Assembly (NCBI GenBank): GCA_947044405.1 | Contig: CAMRHE010000356.1 | Coordinates: 744,001 to 808,000 of the forward strand | Reading direction: 5' to 3' | DNA: 64,000 nucleotides | Source of the DNA: Leptodactylus fallax | Taxonomy: Eukaryota; Chordata; Amphibia; Anura; Leptodactylidae | Shown here: piece after piece, positions 34,659-46,379 of the stretch | Numbering within the stretch: the first letter of the stretch is position 1 | Layout of the letters: each line of letters begins with the position of its first letter | Made by a program: the position numbers and the translations under genes | Notes under the pieces: generated by a model | The model's input: only the letters and a program-made list of their open reading frames with translations | Databases searched by the model: none | What the model was told of the DNA's origin: nothing

Positions 34659-36510
34659 CATAAGTTATAACTTCTGGATGCACAGTGTTACAAGATGCCA
34701 GCTGCACCATGAATGCACTTTCTTATACCTTGCTATTGGTGTGAAGCTTCACCTCTGATGTTGTTTCTTAGTGTTTATCTTATAGAGAAATGTCATTGCT
34801 TAAAGTGTCTGCTGTTCATCATAGATTTCCTCTTGCTGTAAAATGACAATAGGAAACTGAGTGCATATTTCATCCTCCTTTGAGTCATATGAGGTCTGTA
34901 CGCCCAAGTTGCTTGTGTTCACAATGCGTTTTGCTGATTGATTGACACGTTTTGTCCGTGGTTATCACACATTGCCGACATTTTTCCTGGAGCGCTTGCA
35001 TTAGGAGAATTCTCTTAATATTCTGGTCAGCGTGTTTTAACAGTGTTCCATAGCCAGGCGTGTGCTCATACAATCCCATCTCTCCTCAGAGTCATTTATA
35101 ATACTTGACCAGGGTGACCCACATGTATTTATGAGCGTGAGATAAGTGATGGCTTTTGTAAGGTTTAAGACGTTTCGAAAACATTCCTTTATTGAACGTT
35201 TTAATCTCTTTCTTTTTGTTGACCCAGAAAAACTCCTGCATATTTATTTTGAGTAGGAAACTGTTATGGTAAGTACTTGGGCAATACATGTCTCTTTATC
35301 AACTTTACTTATTTTTCAGATTTTTCCCTGTGCCATTTTCATTTTATGTTCTTGCTTTGAGAAACCTAGAACGGTACTAGCACATTAGCCTTCTAGTAAA
35401 TCTAAGTTGGCATTCAGAATTTGGAAGCACTGACTAAGCTTCTCACCTCAGGTATTTCACCTCAGGCTCCAATATTGAATGGGTCTGACCTGCAGTACCA
35501 GACACAGCCATGTATATGGACAAGCTGCTATGCCTGAATAAACTCTGAAGATATAGCAATGCTACTTGCATCCAGGTCATTGGTGTGGGTCCGGGTGGCT
35601 GGAACACCCATTGATCAAACAGTAATGGTCTGTGCTTCAGTATCTTCTTTTCTGGTTTTCAGTGTCCCATTTTTCGGAGAGGTTATTTTTTAATATATTT
35701 GTCAAATTTCATACTATCCCATTACCTCTTCCCTTTTTTACTTTTCCAGTGCATCTGTATACTTGATATATTCTAATTGTGGATTTTTTTGACCATGGCT
35801 CCATAGGAATGAATAAATGTGGAGTTCAGATAAAGTGCTGCATACTAGCTCGGTATATTAAAAAGACACAGGGGAGTGTTAGATTTCTTCTTTATTGCTT
35901 AGGTGACTTGATGGCCTTTCATCGAAGCAGCGTGACCTATCACATTATATGCCCTGCTCTACAGCACAACTGATAAAGACATTAATGTAACCCAATATAG
36001 CATGAGTCATTTTTTTTTCCTTTTTGCATTGATGTGTAGGCGTTCAGGCTGTGCATTTATGCTAATATTTTAAGCATGTTTCTGTAAGTAGCAAACAGCG
36101 GTCAGGTTTCTAAAGCAGCTGACATTCCTCATTTCTTTTGTCTGCATGTTTTTCGTCTGTCTTGAAGAAGGGGGCAACGCAGTTGTTGCTTTCGTTGTGG
36201 GTGATACATGATCTCTCACTTGTCAGACACTTTGTTAAGTCAGCAAAATATCAGCCAGACCAATGTACTTTCTGCTTTAAAAAAAAAAAAAAGAAAAAAA
36301 AAAGGTGCCTGGCAGGCATAAGGACAAATGGACCTTCCTTTTTAACTCTGTATAATGTGGTGTTGTATGTAGTCATGGAGTGGACAGGAGATTTCCATTA
36401 TGTTGCAAACTAAAAATTACCGGTACCTGTAATTATAGTTTTGTTTTGTTTTTTATTTGTCTTTTTCTGGCTATTATAGAGGAGGATAAAATTTAGTGAA
36501 GCATGTATTC
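34659..36510. other. EFL1: Intron sequence with a decayed MITE
   Basis: 35,430-35,690 carries MITE-like words (CTGCAGTACCAGACACAG, CACCCATTGATCAAAC) without clear ends. No exon. Poly-A at 36,279-36,303. Confidence 0.4.
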
Positions 36511-36512
36511 TA

Positions 36513-38102
36513 CAACCCCAATTCCAAAGAAGTTGAGACGTTGTGTAAAACATGAATAAAAACAGAATACGATGATTTGCAAATCCTTTTCAACCTATAT
36601 TCAATTGAATACTCTATAAAGACAAGATATTTAATGTTCAAACGGACAAAATGTATTTGTTTTTTGCAAATATTCACTCATTTTGAATTGGATGCCTGCA
36701 ACGTGTTCCAAAAAAGCTGGGACAGGGGCCTGTTTACCACTGTGGTAAATCACCTTTCCTTTTAACAACACTCAATAAGCATTTGGGAACTGAGAACAAG
36801 ATTTGTTGAAGCTTTGTAGGTGGAATTCTTTCCCATTCTTGCTTGATGTACAACTTCAGTTGCTCGACAGTCCGGGGTCTCCGTTGTCATATTTTTGCGC
36901 TTCGTAATGTGCCACACATTTGCAATGGGAGACAGGTCTTGACTGAAGGCAGGCCAGGCTAGTACCCGCACTCTTTTACTACGAAGCCACACTGTTGTAA
37001 TGTGCAGAATGTGGCTTGGCATTGTCTTGCTGACATAAGCAGGGACGTACCTGAAAAAGACGTTGCTTGGATGGCAGCATATGTTGCTCCAAAAGCTGTA
37101 TGTACCTTTCAGCATTAATGGTGCCTTCACAGATGAGCAAGTTACCCATGCCATGGGCACTAACACACCCCCATACCATCAGAGATGCTGGCTTTTGAAC
37201 TTTGCGCTGATAACAATTTGGACAGTCCTTTTCCTCTTTGGTCCGGAGGACACGACGTCCATGATTTCCAAAAACAATGTGAAATGTGGCCTGGTCAGAC
37301 CATAGGACACTTTTCCACTTTGCGTCAGTCCATCTCAGATGAGCTTGGGCTCAGAGAAGCCGGTGCTGTTGATATATGGATTTCACTTTGCATGGTAGAG
37401 TTTTAACTTGCTCTTGTAGATGTAGCGTCGAACTATGTTCACTGACAATGCTTTTCTGAAGTGTTCCTGAGCCTATTTGGTAATATCCGTTACAGAATGA
37501 TGTTGGCTTTTAATGCAGTGCTGCCTGAGGGATCTAAAGTCATGGGCATTCAGCGTTGGTTTTCGGCCTTGTCACTTACTTGCAGAGATTTGTCCAGATT
37601 CTCTGAATCTTTTGATGATATTATGGACTGTAGATGGTGAAATCCCTAAATTTCTTGCAATTGTACATTGAGAAACGTTGTTCTTAAACTGTTGGACTAT
37701 TTGCTCACGCAGTTGTTCACAAAGTGGTAAGCCGTGCCCCATCCTTGCTTGTGAACGACTGAGCCTTTCGGGGATGCCCACTTTATACCCACTCATGACA
37801 CTCACTTGTTTCCAATTAACCTCTTCACCTCTGCAATGCTCCAAACAGCTGTTTTTTGAGGATTCCTCAACTTTCCCAGTCTTTTGTTGCCCCTGTCCCA
37901 GCTTTTTGGAACGTGTTGCAGGCATCAAATTCAAAATGAGTGAATATTTGCAAAAACCAATAAAGTTTATCCGTTTGAACACTAAATATCTTGTCTTTGT
38001 AGTGTATTCAATTGAATATAGGTTGAAAAGGATTTGCAAATCATCGTATTCTGCTTTTATTTATGTTTTGCGCAACGTCCCAACTTCATTGGAATTGGGT
38101 TG
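36513..38102 (-). mobile_element. Full-length Tc1/mariner-type transposon, inactive
   Basis: 1590 bp flanked by TA (36511-36512 and 38103-38104), the Tc1/mariner target. Inverted repeats of about 215 bp at each end: 36513-36728 and 37890-38102, ending CAACCCCAATTCC. The two arms are highly similar throughout, including AAAAGCTGGGACAGGG at the inner edge. The transposase reads on the minus strand but is broken (see the separate entry). Both termini are intact, so the element might be moved in trans. Confidence 0.93.
36762..37890 (-). pseudogene. Tc1-like transposase, broken
   Basis: Read on the minus strand. The N-terminal part keeps the DNA-binding helix-turn-helix region (CTIARNLGISPSTVHNIIKR, about 37,597-37,660), which binds the inverted repeats. 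The DDE catalytic part is recognisable from [15 protein letters not shown] and the second-Asp motif [11 protein letters not shown]. The third acidic motif, normally SPIENVW, reads SPIANVW, so the catalytic Glu is replaced by Ala. There are in-frame stops after ISASK (37,572-37,574) and further on, and a frameshift after AKPHSAH. The enzyme would be about 340 residues if intact; this copy cannot encode it. Confidence 0.9.
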
Positions 38103-38139
38103 TATTTATATACTGTAAATCCTTGCTTTTGCTATGGTC

Positions 38140-38244
38140 AGGAGTCCAGTGGGCAGTCCTACTCAGTGACTGACAGTCTTCCTGTATGACTGTACATATA
38201 GAGATAGCTGTCAGTCACTGAGTAGGACCGCCCACTGGACTCCT
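38140..38244. repeat. 37-bp inverted repeat
   Basis: Arms 38140-38176 and 38208-38244 pair at 36 of 37 positions (AGGAGTCCAGTGGGC…) around a 31-base spacer. It lies only 36 bp from the right TA of the Tc1 element. Probably a remnant of a palindromic MITE. Confidence 0.8.
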
Positions 38245-41200
38245 AAACCTAGAAAGAGCAGGCATTTAAAACAATAAAATGTAGGTTTTACTGAATCTTC
38301 TCCCACAAAACTTTCTCAATCTGTTCAGCTCAGCTATATCCTCTTCCTTACGTCAGCTATATACCATGCTGCTCACAGATAGGACTGCATATACAAAATA
38401 TCAGTTTCCCTTTTAAAAAAAATTCTTGCTGGAATTTCTGTTGGTATTGAGCAGTAAATGGCAGATTTTCTATTTGGGAGCCTGCGGACTAAATTTGGTG
38501 GGAGATGTAATGGGGGCTATTATTCAGCTGCCATATGCAAAAACTGGAAAGAAAAAATCCTAAACAGAGTTTTTAAACTATTTATTATTAATAAACATTT
38601 TTCTCACATTACAACCAAACAAGTTGGAATGATAAAAAATTCAGTCAGTTCAAAGTTTCATGAGTCATATAAGGATTAAGTCAGCATTTAACTCTAGTGA
38701 CCCTCTTTGGTTTTGGGAATAAGAGAATACCAGTTGAATATATCATTTGGTGCTATGGATTTTTGTGTGTTTAGGGGGTTGGGTTCTGGGGGAGTTTTTA
38801 TTTTTTGGGCCTCGAGCAATTTACATTCTGATTAAGATTTCATTAATTTGTTACACCACAAGCAAATTATGGGAGTACATTAAGAGACAATAGTGTAATG
38901 TAATGCTGTTGCAGAGGCATTTAGTGCTATAGTGAGCATGAAATGTTGCTGTCCATAAAATCAACCTTTAATCCAGATGATCTGATGATCTGCTCAGTGC
39001 ACCCAGGATATGGCCACATCTGCTCCCATTTTTTGCTTGTGACTGGCACTCCTCAGTACCTGTCAGTATTTGTTAGGGAGCGGCACTGTGTGACGACCAC
39101 AGGGTTAAATGGGTGTCCTTGCAGGTTTGGCCATACTCCTGGGTGCACCAAATAGCTCTTTTGCATACAAATTAAATATTGATTTTCTCAGCAGCAAGAT
39201 GGCACTTTGGCACGAAAAAATGTATGATCTTTATGCTACTAACAGCCCCTACAACATTATAGAATAACATTCCTTCCTGGAAATGGAGGATATGCATTTG
39301 AGAATGGTTGGAGTACTACTGGAAAAAAGCTCTTGATACCCAAGGGAGGGGTATCAGTTTGCCCCCAATTGTTTCTGAAGCTAACAGTCATGCAGCCAAT
39401 AATCCAGTAAATGCAGACGCAGCATCTGACTGGTTGTAAAAGGAATTACAAAGGCTGAGTTTTTTTTTTTTCTTTTAAATACATCAGTTGTCCCCTCCCC
39501 CATACCCTATGAGGCCGACTATTCCTTACTTTTTCAGTTAAAATTACTTTGAAGAGGACCTATCACTTTTCCCAGTACTCTGTCTGTTTTAGGCAATAAT
39601 AGTGTTCCCCATGAAATAATTCCAGAGTGTAGCTTCTTAGAACTCTGTTCTGTTCTTTTTCCTAGAAATGTATGTGTAAATTGACAGCTGGGTGTATGAC
39701 ATTGGCAGATTGACAAGGGCAATGGTTACACCTAGTTGTCAATTTATTCATACATTTTTAAGAATAATACCAGGGTAATGGCACAATGCAGAGCAGTGCT
39801 TGAAGATGGAGCAGAATTGATGTTTCATGAAGCATACAAGCATTGACTAATATAATGTTGTACCGTGTTAGCCATTGAAAGTAGTGGAAGAGTGAAGAAA
39901 TCAGGCGATACCTTTTAGAGGCTAACTGAGTATATTTAGTATAGTATATATACTATAGTAAGCTTTCGGAAGTACATGGTGTTATACAAGACATGGTGTT
40001 ATACAAGAAACTGAAAATTCACAAATTTTTTATACCCTAAAGACATGGACCTTCAAAGGATCTTAGAATTCTGAAAAAAACCCAAAATGCAATATAAGTA
40101 GAGAAGTTATTTACAACAGGTCAAGAAATAAACAATCTGGAAAGTTGTGGTGCGTGACGGAGGGATCTGTTATCTGTTTGCAATATGGTGGTGATTTGCG
40201 ACCCTCACAGTTCATACATAGTGTGACATGAAACTGGCATGAATATTAAGTCCAAATTGCAGAGTTTGAAATTTTTGCATTAATTTATATTCCCATTCTT
40301 TCCTTTCCCTAACTAAAACAGACAGACCAGACCAAGTTAAGAGAACTGACATAGCCTGTTTATGTTTCCCCATCCTAGCTAACTCTTATACATTGTAATT
40401 CTTGCATAGTGAAGACAAGGTTGGAAAATACAGTATATATAGCTGTAATTCCACATATTGCTTCCTGATGGGATTAAAGGTCGTCTTTCCAGAGCGGAGC
40501 ATCCAAGAGAACTGACGACCAAGGTGAAGTCAATAGGATTGATTTCTGCAGAACCAGAAAAGCTGCTGATCCACACATTTTATGCTCAAATATCCGGTTC
40601 TAAAAATAAGTATTCTGACTTCATTGATGTAAGAGAGCTGTTCTTTATTTGTAAGGACAGGTTTTTTGGTAATATACATCTTTTATCCCTGTTTAAATAA
40701 ACCATCCAAGACATCTTCCAATACTGGAGAGAAATCCATGTAAACTTGATGCCTAAAGGCTTCATTAATTTTAACACCACTTCTAATCGACAGCTGGCAT
40801 GGAACAGATGCTACCTTTTCACCGTAGAGTACAAATTAGAAAAGCAGTATCTAAGTGTACGCAGTTCATGTTGGGGCATTGGGCCTTAGAGAAGGAAAGA
40901 AAGAAGACAAACTGTTTCTGCAGCTTTCTTGCTTTTCATCTCCTCCTGTCTTGACTCCACTGTAATGGCATGTAATGTGATGTCAGTAAATCCACAAGTT
41001 CTCCGGAGAATTGCTGTTTTTTTCAAATGTTCTTTTAATTTGTGGTTTAGATGATAAAGCAGGAACATCTGTATTAACTGTTTGCTTGTCTTGAGTTGCG
41101 CATGAAAGAAATAAAATATGTATGTACTGTGTGCAGTTCGTATGTTTCTACTTATTTGCGTTTTGATGTCCAGTTTAGTATTTCTCAAAACTCTTATTAC

Positions 41201-41257
41201 AGCTCTGTTTAAGTGCTACTCAGTGATTGGTCCAATTTTTGACTTATGTGCATTTCC
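38245..41257. other. EFL1: Intron sequence with one recognisable MITE
   Basis: 39545-39790 is a second copy of MITE family C (see 26742-26996). No exon is supported elsewhere. 39,830-40,780 has several open frames but no splice context or recognisable protein. Confidence 0.4.
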
Positions 41258-41261
41258 TTAA

Positions 41262-41957
41262 AGTGTACCTCCGATTATAAAACCACTTTTCATAAATGTT
41301 TAGTACATATGAATGTAGGCAACTATGTAATCTGTTTCCTTCTCCACTTACTAGGCTGCTCTCCTCCTCCTTATCTTTGCTCTGGCTGAATATCTCTCTA
41401 AAATCTGTCTCTGTACTTAGTCTCACACACAGAAGTCTATGGATTAAGGAGTGGGGGAGGGAAGAGGCTCTTAATTGGTGTATTGCCTCATTCTCTGCAG
41501 GGATAGAGTCTTGTCTTGAAAGACAGCAGAGTGTAGCAGATATAGCTTATGTGTCATTTCTAGCAGCCTCCTTCCCTCTTTTCCATAGACTTCTATGTAA
41601 AAGTAACTTAGGGTAGGTTCACACCTGCGCCTGCATTTCATTCAGGGTTTCCATCTACAAAATCGCTTAAAATATGCAAGCAGGACTTTTTCTCTCCGCA
41701 TTTTTTGCAGTGGAAACCCGTTGGACCCCATTATAGTCTATGGGATCTGCGGGTAACCATTTTATAAGCGGGGTAGGTTTCCGTTCTTCGGGTCACCAAG
41801 TAGACCCAAAGAACGGAAACCCAGGCACAGGTGTGAATCTAGTGTTAACCTCATAAATAAAGAACCAAACTTATTTCTTTAATAAAATATATTGCAAAGT
41901 TTCTAAGTTTCAGCTTCCCAGTCTGTATAAAATTATTTTTATAATCGGAGGTATACT
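41262..41957. mobile_element. TTAA-type MITE with a nested element
   Basis: Left end AGTGTACCTCCGATTATAAA preceded by TTAA (41258-41261). The reverse complement of the right end is AGTATACCTCCGATTATAAA, followed by CTAA (decayed TTAA). A second MITE (41611-41844) is inserted inside, so the outer copy is older. Confidence 0.85.
41611..41844 (+). mobile_element. TTA-type MITE family B, nested, 234 bp
   Basis: Flanked by TTA on both sides (41608-41610 and 41845-41847), the target-duplication length of PIF/Harbinger elements. Ends GGGTAGGTTCACACCTG and …CAGGTGTGAATCTAGTG are inverted repeats. Internal blocks (CCCCATTATAGTCTATGGG) match 56275-56507. Inserted into the older MITE at 41262-41957. 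Confidence 0.8.
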
Positions 41958-41961
41958 CTAA

Positions 41962-43915
41962 AGGACTCCAGCCAGAGGTTAGAAAAATCTACTTTCATCA
42001 AATATTTTTTAATTTCAAGACCCCCTGTCCCCAGTCTCATTATAATTGTGCTTGGGGTCCCTTTCTTCATACTTGTAGCTGGCCTGCGGCCAGCTGGAGC
42101 TGACAGGGGACAGTTGTTTCATCCCTCTAGAACCGCTTACTGTTATTGTCGACAAGCAAATAACTTGTTGACAGTAACAGCAACCAAATAATTTAGTTGC
42201 GCTGCTGAACAAAGGAAAAAAAAAGTCCCATAAGGAAACAGTTTTATATGTCTGAGTATTTAATATCTTTTTTTGTTTTGTTTTTTTTGAGAAGGGAAGT
42301 TTACCTTATGTTGGCTAGCCATACATACTATATAGCTATCCTACTCAACTCACCGCTATTGCCCAAGACCCTCACAAACATGCACAGCATCCCTTACGTG
42401 AACTTGTAATGGGTTCAGCAGCCAAGGTGTACTAGCAGAGCTTTAGGGTAAAGAATGAGGGAGGAGATACTACTCTGAGCATCGCTTGAGAGAAGAGGTG
42501 GTTTTCAGATTACGTATTCAGATAGCTGTGCAGGTGTCTCTTTTTTTTTTAATTTTTTTTATTTTAGTCAATTCTGGAAGAAGGACGACATGTGGAATAT
42601 CCAGTGTATTAGTTTTTTAGTAAGTTCCACTATAGTTATTGGGTTACAGTTCGGCTATTATTTAGCTGATGCATAAGTTGTTAGTAAGTGATACAATGGC
42701 CATAAATTTAATACATTGTATGTGTAAGTTTAAAAAAAAAATACAGGTATAAAACTGAGAAAATTGTGATCCTAGGACTCATCATAATTGCTGAAAAATC
42801 TTCTGTCACTGCCTACGAACCACTAATACTGTAGTCTAGGGGTCTTTAAAAGGAGCACAAATATACCTCTATGGTCACAAAGCAATGAAGCCATGATGCA
42901 GATGTAATCATCTTTTTATGGATATGCAAATCAAATACACCAGGAGCGGGCCTGACTTGCCATATTTACCTACAGACAGCTGCAAGTGCTCTGGCTCTCC
43001 TCTGGAATTGTGGCCCAGTCACTCCTCTGTAGGTGTGAATGACATTTTTAGCCTCTGTCTATAGGGAAATCTCCCAAATCAGGGCCCGCCTCTGGTGCAC
43101 TTGCAGGCTGATTTGAATACCTATAAAAAGAAGATTATCCCTGCATTGCTTCACAAATTTGTGGCCACAAATATAAATATTTCTACTCTTATTAAAAGTC
43201 CCTACACAGCACTATTAATGGTTTGGGAGGTTTTTTGGACCTGACGGTTGAAATGACTTGACAATTCTTTTTGATTTTTCTTTTTTGCTTCAAGCTCATT
43301 GACTGTGAATTACCAGTTTCTGACAAGAGGTATTAGTGACTATACAACTAATGCATAGTATATACTATAATATTGTATAAGGCTTCTTTCCCTGCTGTAA
43401 GAACTCCCTGCTGCATGTAATCCCTTTCTGTGAATACTTACTACATAAAAGCGGCTGTAGACACTTTGTAAAACAGCAGTGTTTGATTCTTCCTACTGGT
43501 ACTCAAGCTCCAACTGGATTCAGTGATTCAAGCAAGGACCGAGAAGTGGGCTCAGAGGAAGGTCGGACATTAGGCATAGGTACAGCAGTCTATGTATTCA
43601 GAGAGAGAACTAAAACACCTTCTAATTGTACACAAGTTCATGGAACGTTCATGCCATGTTTCTGTTCACAGGCAGTAATAAAAGGTATAACTGTGATCCG
43701 TATGAGCCATTTTACTAAACTATACAAAGCTTCAGGAAGTTTTTTTTTATTTGTAATTTATAGGGTGCATTTTTAAATAGAAGTTACCAGGTTAAATTTC
43801 AGACACTATGTGGACCTTCCATAGGAGGAGCAGGTTTTGGTCATTTTAGGTCTATGTAGCTGGAGGAAAATAAATTAAGAGCTCATCTGGTGCACTTATT
43901 TTTCCAGTAGCAAAC
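41962..43915. other. EFL1: Intron sequence, nothing recognised
   Basis: The plus-strand open frame at 43,483-43,776 has no splice sites or family resemblance and is treated as chance. Confidence 0.45.
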
Positions 43916-43919
43916 TCTG

Positions 43920-44170
43920 TTGTCAGAACAGAACTGCTGTCCTATACTTCTTACTGGCATAAATTCAGAAAATTAGAAATAAGTAGGGGACAGATGGAAG
44001 AGAGTGTAACTGCATCCTCCGACTACACTGGGATTATTTGTAGTCTGTTGCCACGGAAACACACAGGTATGCACATTAGCTGTAGTTACAGAATGGTATG
44101 GGATTTTTAAAAGTTTTTTCATTTTAAATGAACTGGAACTGAAATGATTGTGAAGGTGTAGATAGCCTCA
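43920..44170 (+). repeat. Unnamed interspersed repeat, copy 3 of 3
   Basis: Contains CCGACTACACTGGGAT then TTTGTAGTCTGTTGCCACGG, in the same order as the copies at 21355 and 33640. Confidence 0.6.
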
Positions 44171-45123
44171 TGACAACTGGTTTTTACAGTTGCTGGGAGT
44201 TACCATTGTTGTAGAGTCAAGTGTTGGCCAAGGTAGTCAGAAATTTTTCAACTTGCCATGTTGATATTTTTAGCAGCTTATTCTTGGCAGTATTTAGTAA
44301 TGTTTTTGGTTTTTTTTTACCTCTTACTTCAGCAGTAAGTGTGAAAAGGTTTGACAGTTTGTCAATATCTGCTACACATGAGTATTGGTTTTGCAGTTTT
44401 ATTATTACTTTTAATGGCTTTACAGGTTTTTTGCCATTTTTTTATTTGCTCAGTGAATCAATCATTTTCTGTAATTGTTTTTACTATGACATCAATTTGC
44501 ACACATGTCAGGAAGTGTACTGCTTCCATCTGAGTGAGTCACCCTTCACCCTTTAATGCTAAGACAAGTGGGTCTTATTACTGACAGAATTTAATAAATA
44601 ATATGACCCTTACCTTGGTACTAATATAGAATCTGAGTCAAGAGATCTTTGAAGCCATGCTGATTGATTGTGACTGTAATGAGCTGACGCTAGAGTTCCA
44701 TAACTAATAGCTCCGCATCCAAGACTAACACTAACCCGTGATCTGTGATAGTTACAGCACGGTGAACAGCTGATACACGTAATAAATTGTATATCCAGTG
44801 GGAAAAAAAGGTAAAAATTCTAGCATTACTCTAAATCTTTAACTGTATTGGGGTGGCTACAGTAAACCTCCTCATTCAGTGAGTGGCTGAGCTGCATTTC
44901 CTGTATGTATGTAAAGAGGGACCAAGAAAATATGTGCAATATTGCTTAATTTTTCATTTTAGATGCCCTGGAATCTTAAAAAAATGGTGTGAAAAATGTG
45001 ATAATACATAACCTTGTGACGCACCTCGACCCATGACTAGCTAAGAAGGATTTCCTGTGTGTCAAGAGTGACCAGAAAGTAGGGATTGGAGGTGTATGTT
45101 TTTAACCCACTGGAAAACATCTC
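44171..45123. other. EFL1: Intron sequence, nothing recognised
   Basis: No supported exon or repeat. Confidence 0.45.
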
Positions 45124-45274
45124 TAGGCTGAAGCCCCACGTAAATGCCGAGATTTGGCCGCAGTGTTTTACAGTTCCTGCAAAGGAACAGTTTGCAGAAA
45201 AATACCCACAGTGGAAATGCTGCGATTTCCAAAACAGTAACGTTTTTGGAAATCGCTGCATGTCAAGTATACCT

Positions 45275-46225
45275 TACAATATTGAAATAATAGGTTGTAC
45301 AGTATTATGTGCCAAGGCTAGTATATGGCTAAATATAGGAGAGTCACTCACTAATTTAATATGGACGTATAAAAATTCAAATCTTTATTAAATTAACTTA
45401 AGATACCAAAACACAAACACATTGGGTGCACAATATTAATTAAAAGGCTCTAATCGCCTAAAATTTACATAGAAATCAGAGAGAGTTGTGTATAGCATAC
45501 ATTTCCATGGAAATACCAACTTTATATGTAGAATAGCTGTAAAGTAACTGCAAACCTACAGCTATGTACAGACCTCAATCTCTCTCATTATTCTCAACAA
45601 TTGTAAATTTCAAGGGTTGTTATATACCATAAATGTTCCTGCCTCATTAATAATTATAATAATTATAGCTATCTGCTCTGGTGTATCAGGATGGCTAAAC
45701 CAGCTTTGGTTTCTATACTGAAGCAGCACAGGTGAATCGGTCACGCTTTGAATTTACAATTGACTAGCACCATAGACAAACCAGTGCTCACGGCAAACTA
45801 CACATTCATCTACCAGCACTATAATAAACCAGTGCTCACACCAAGGTAAATGCTTTTTATCTACCAGCACTATAGTAAACCAATGCTCGCAACAAAATTA
45901 ACACTATTCTTACGCGTTTCTGATGTCAACAAATATTAAATTTTTGGCATCTTCATCAGAGGTAGGTGTTATTTATCTAATCTATAGAACTTCAGTGCAG
46001 GTACGGTAAGTATGTTTTCTTATTCATTTTTAGGCTATTCCTTTTCTAACATATGCTTCCCATTCCCCCATTCCACACTGATATTAGGCTTTTTCAGAGG
46101 TTAGGTAGATATAATGTTTTCTTATTGTTGTCTTAGGCTGTGCCCTTCCCAATATCACTCCTCGCACCCCCCGTCAGTACTAATGTTTGGCCGCACGTAA
46201 GGGCGGAGAGGCTGGTCTTTTTACG
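45275..46225 (-). mobile_element. Retro-inserted element, 951 bp, with 14-bp target duplication
   Basis: Flanked by identical TGTCAAGTATACCT copies at 45261-45274 and 46226-46239, a length typical of LINE or Penelope-type insertion. The minus strand carries an AATAAAGA signal near 45,383. It includes three roughly 58-bp tandem copies (45,770-45,895, ACCAGTGCTCAC motif) and a CTGATGA…GAAA arrangement at 45917-45959. No reverse transcriptase coding is visible. A Penelope-like terminal region is one possibility; the class is not certain. Confidence 0.6.
45765..45895. repeat. Short tandem repeat, three copies
   Basis: Units around CACTATAATAAACCAGTGCTC recur at about 58-bp spacing (AAACCAGTGCTCACGG, AAACCAGTGCTCACAC, AAACCAATGCTCGCAA). 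It lies inside the 951-bp insertion. Confidence 0.75.
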
Positions 46226-46379
46226 TGTCAAGTATACCTACGGAAATGCTGGCAGTTTCCCTGTAGGTGTAATTGAAGCTTTCTGTAAAAGGCGCTGAGG
46301 GAAAAACTGCAATGCGTTTCTGCCGCATTTTTCCTGCCGCGCTTTTTCACTACAGCCTGCTATGTGGGGTCTTAGCCTA

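Larger units (their letters stand above)
45126..46377. mobile_element. TA-flanked MITE split by a retro-insertion
   Basis: Left end GGCTGAAGCCCCACG and right end (reverse complement AGGCTAAGACCCCAC) are inverted repeats flanked by TA. The arms also pair internally (ATTTCCAAAACAGTAACG…). Excluding the 951-bp insert and one copy of its duplication it would be about 290 bp. A relative without the insert lies at 22805-23047. Confidence 0.75.

Noticed and set aside
43483..43776. 97-codon plus-strand frame with protein-like start
   Set aside because: No acceptor or donor at sensible positions, no recognised family; probably chance.
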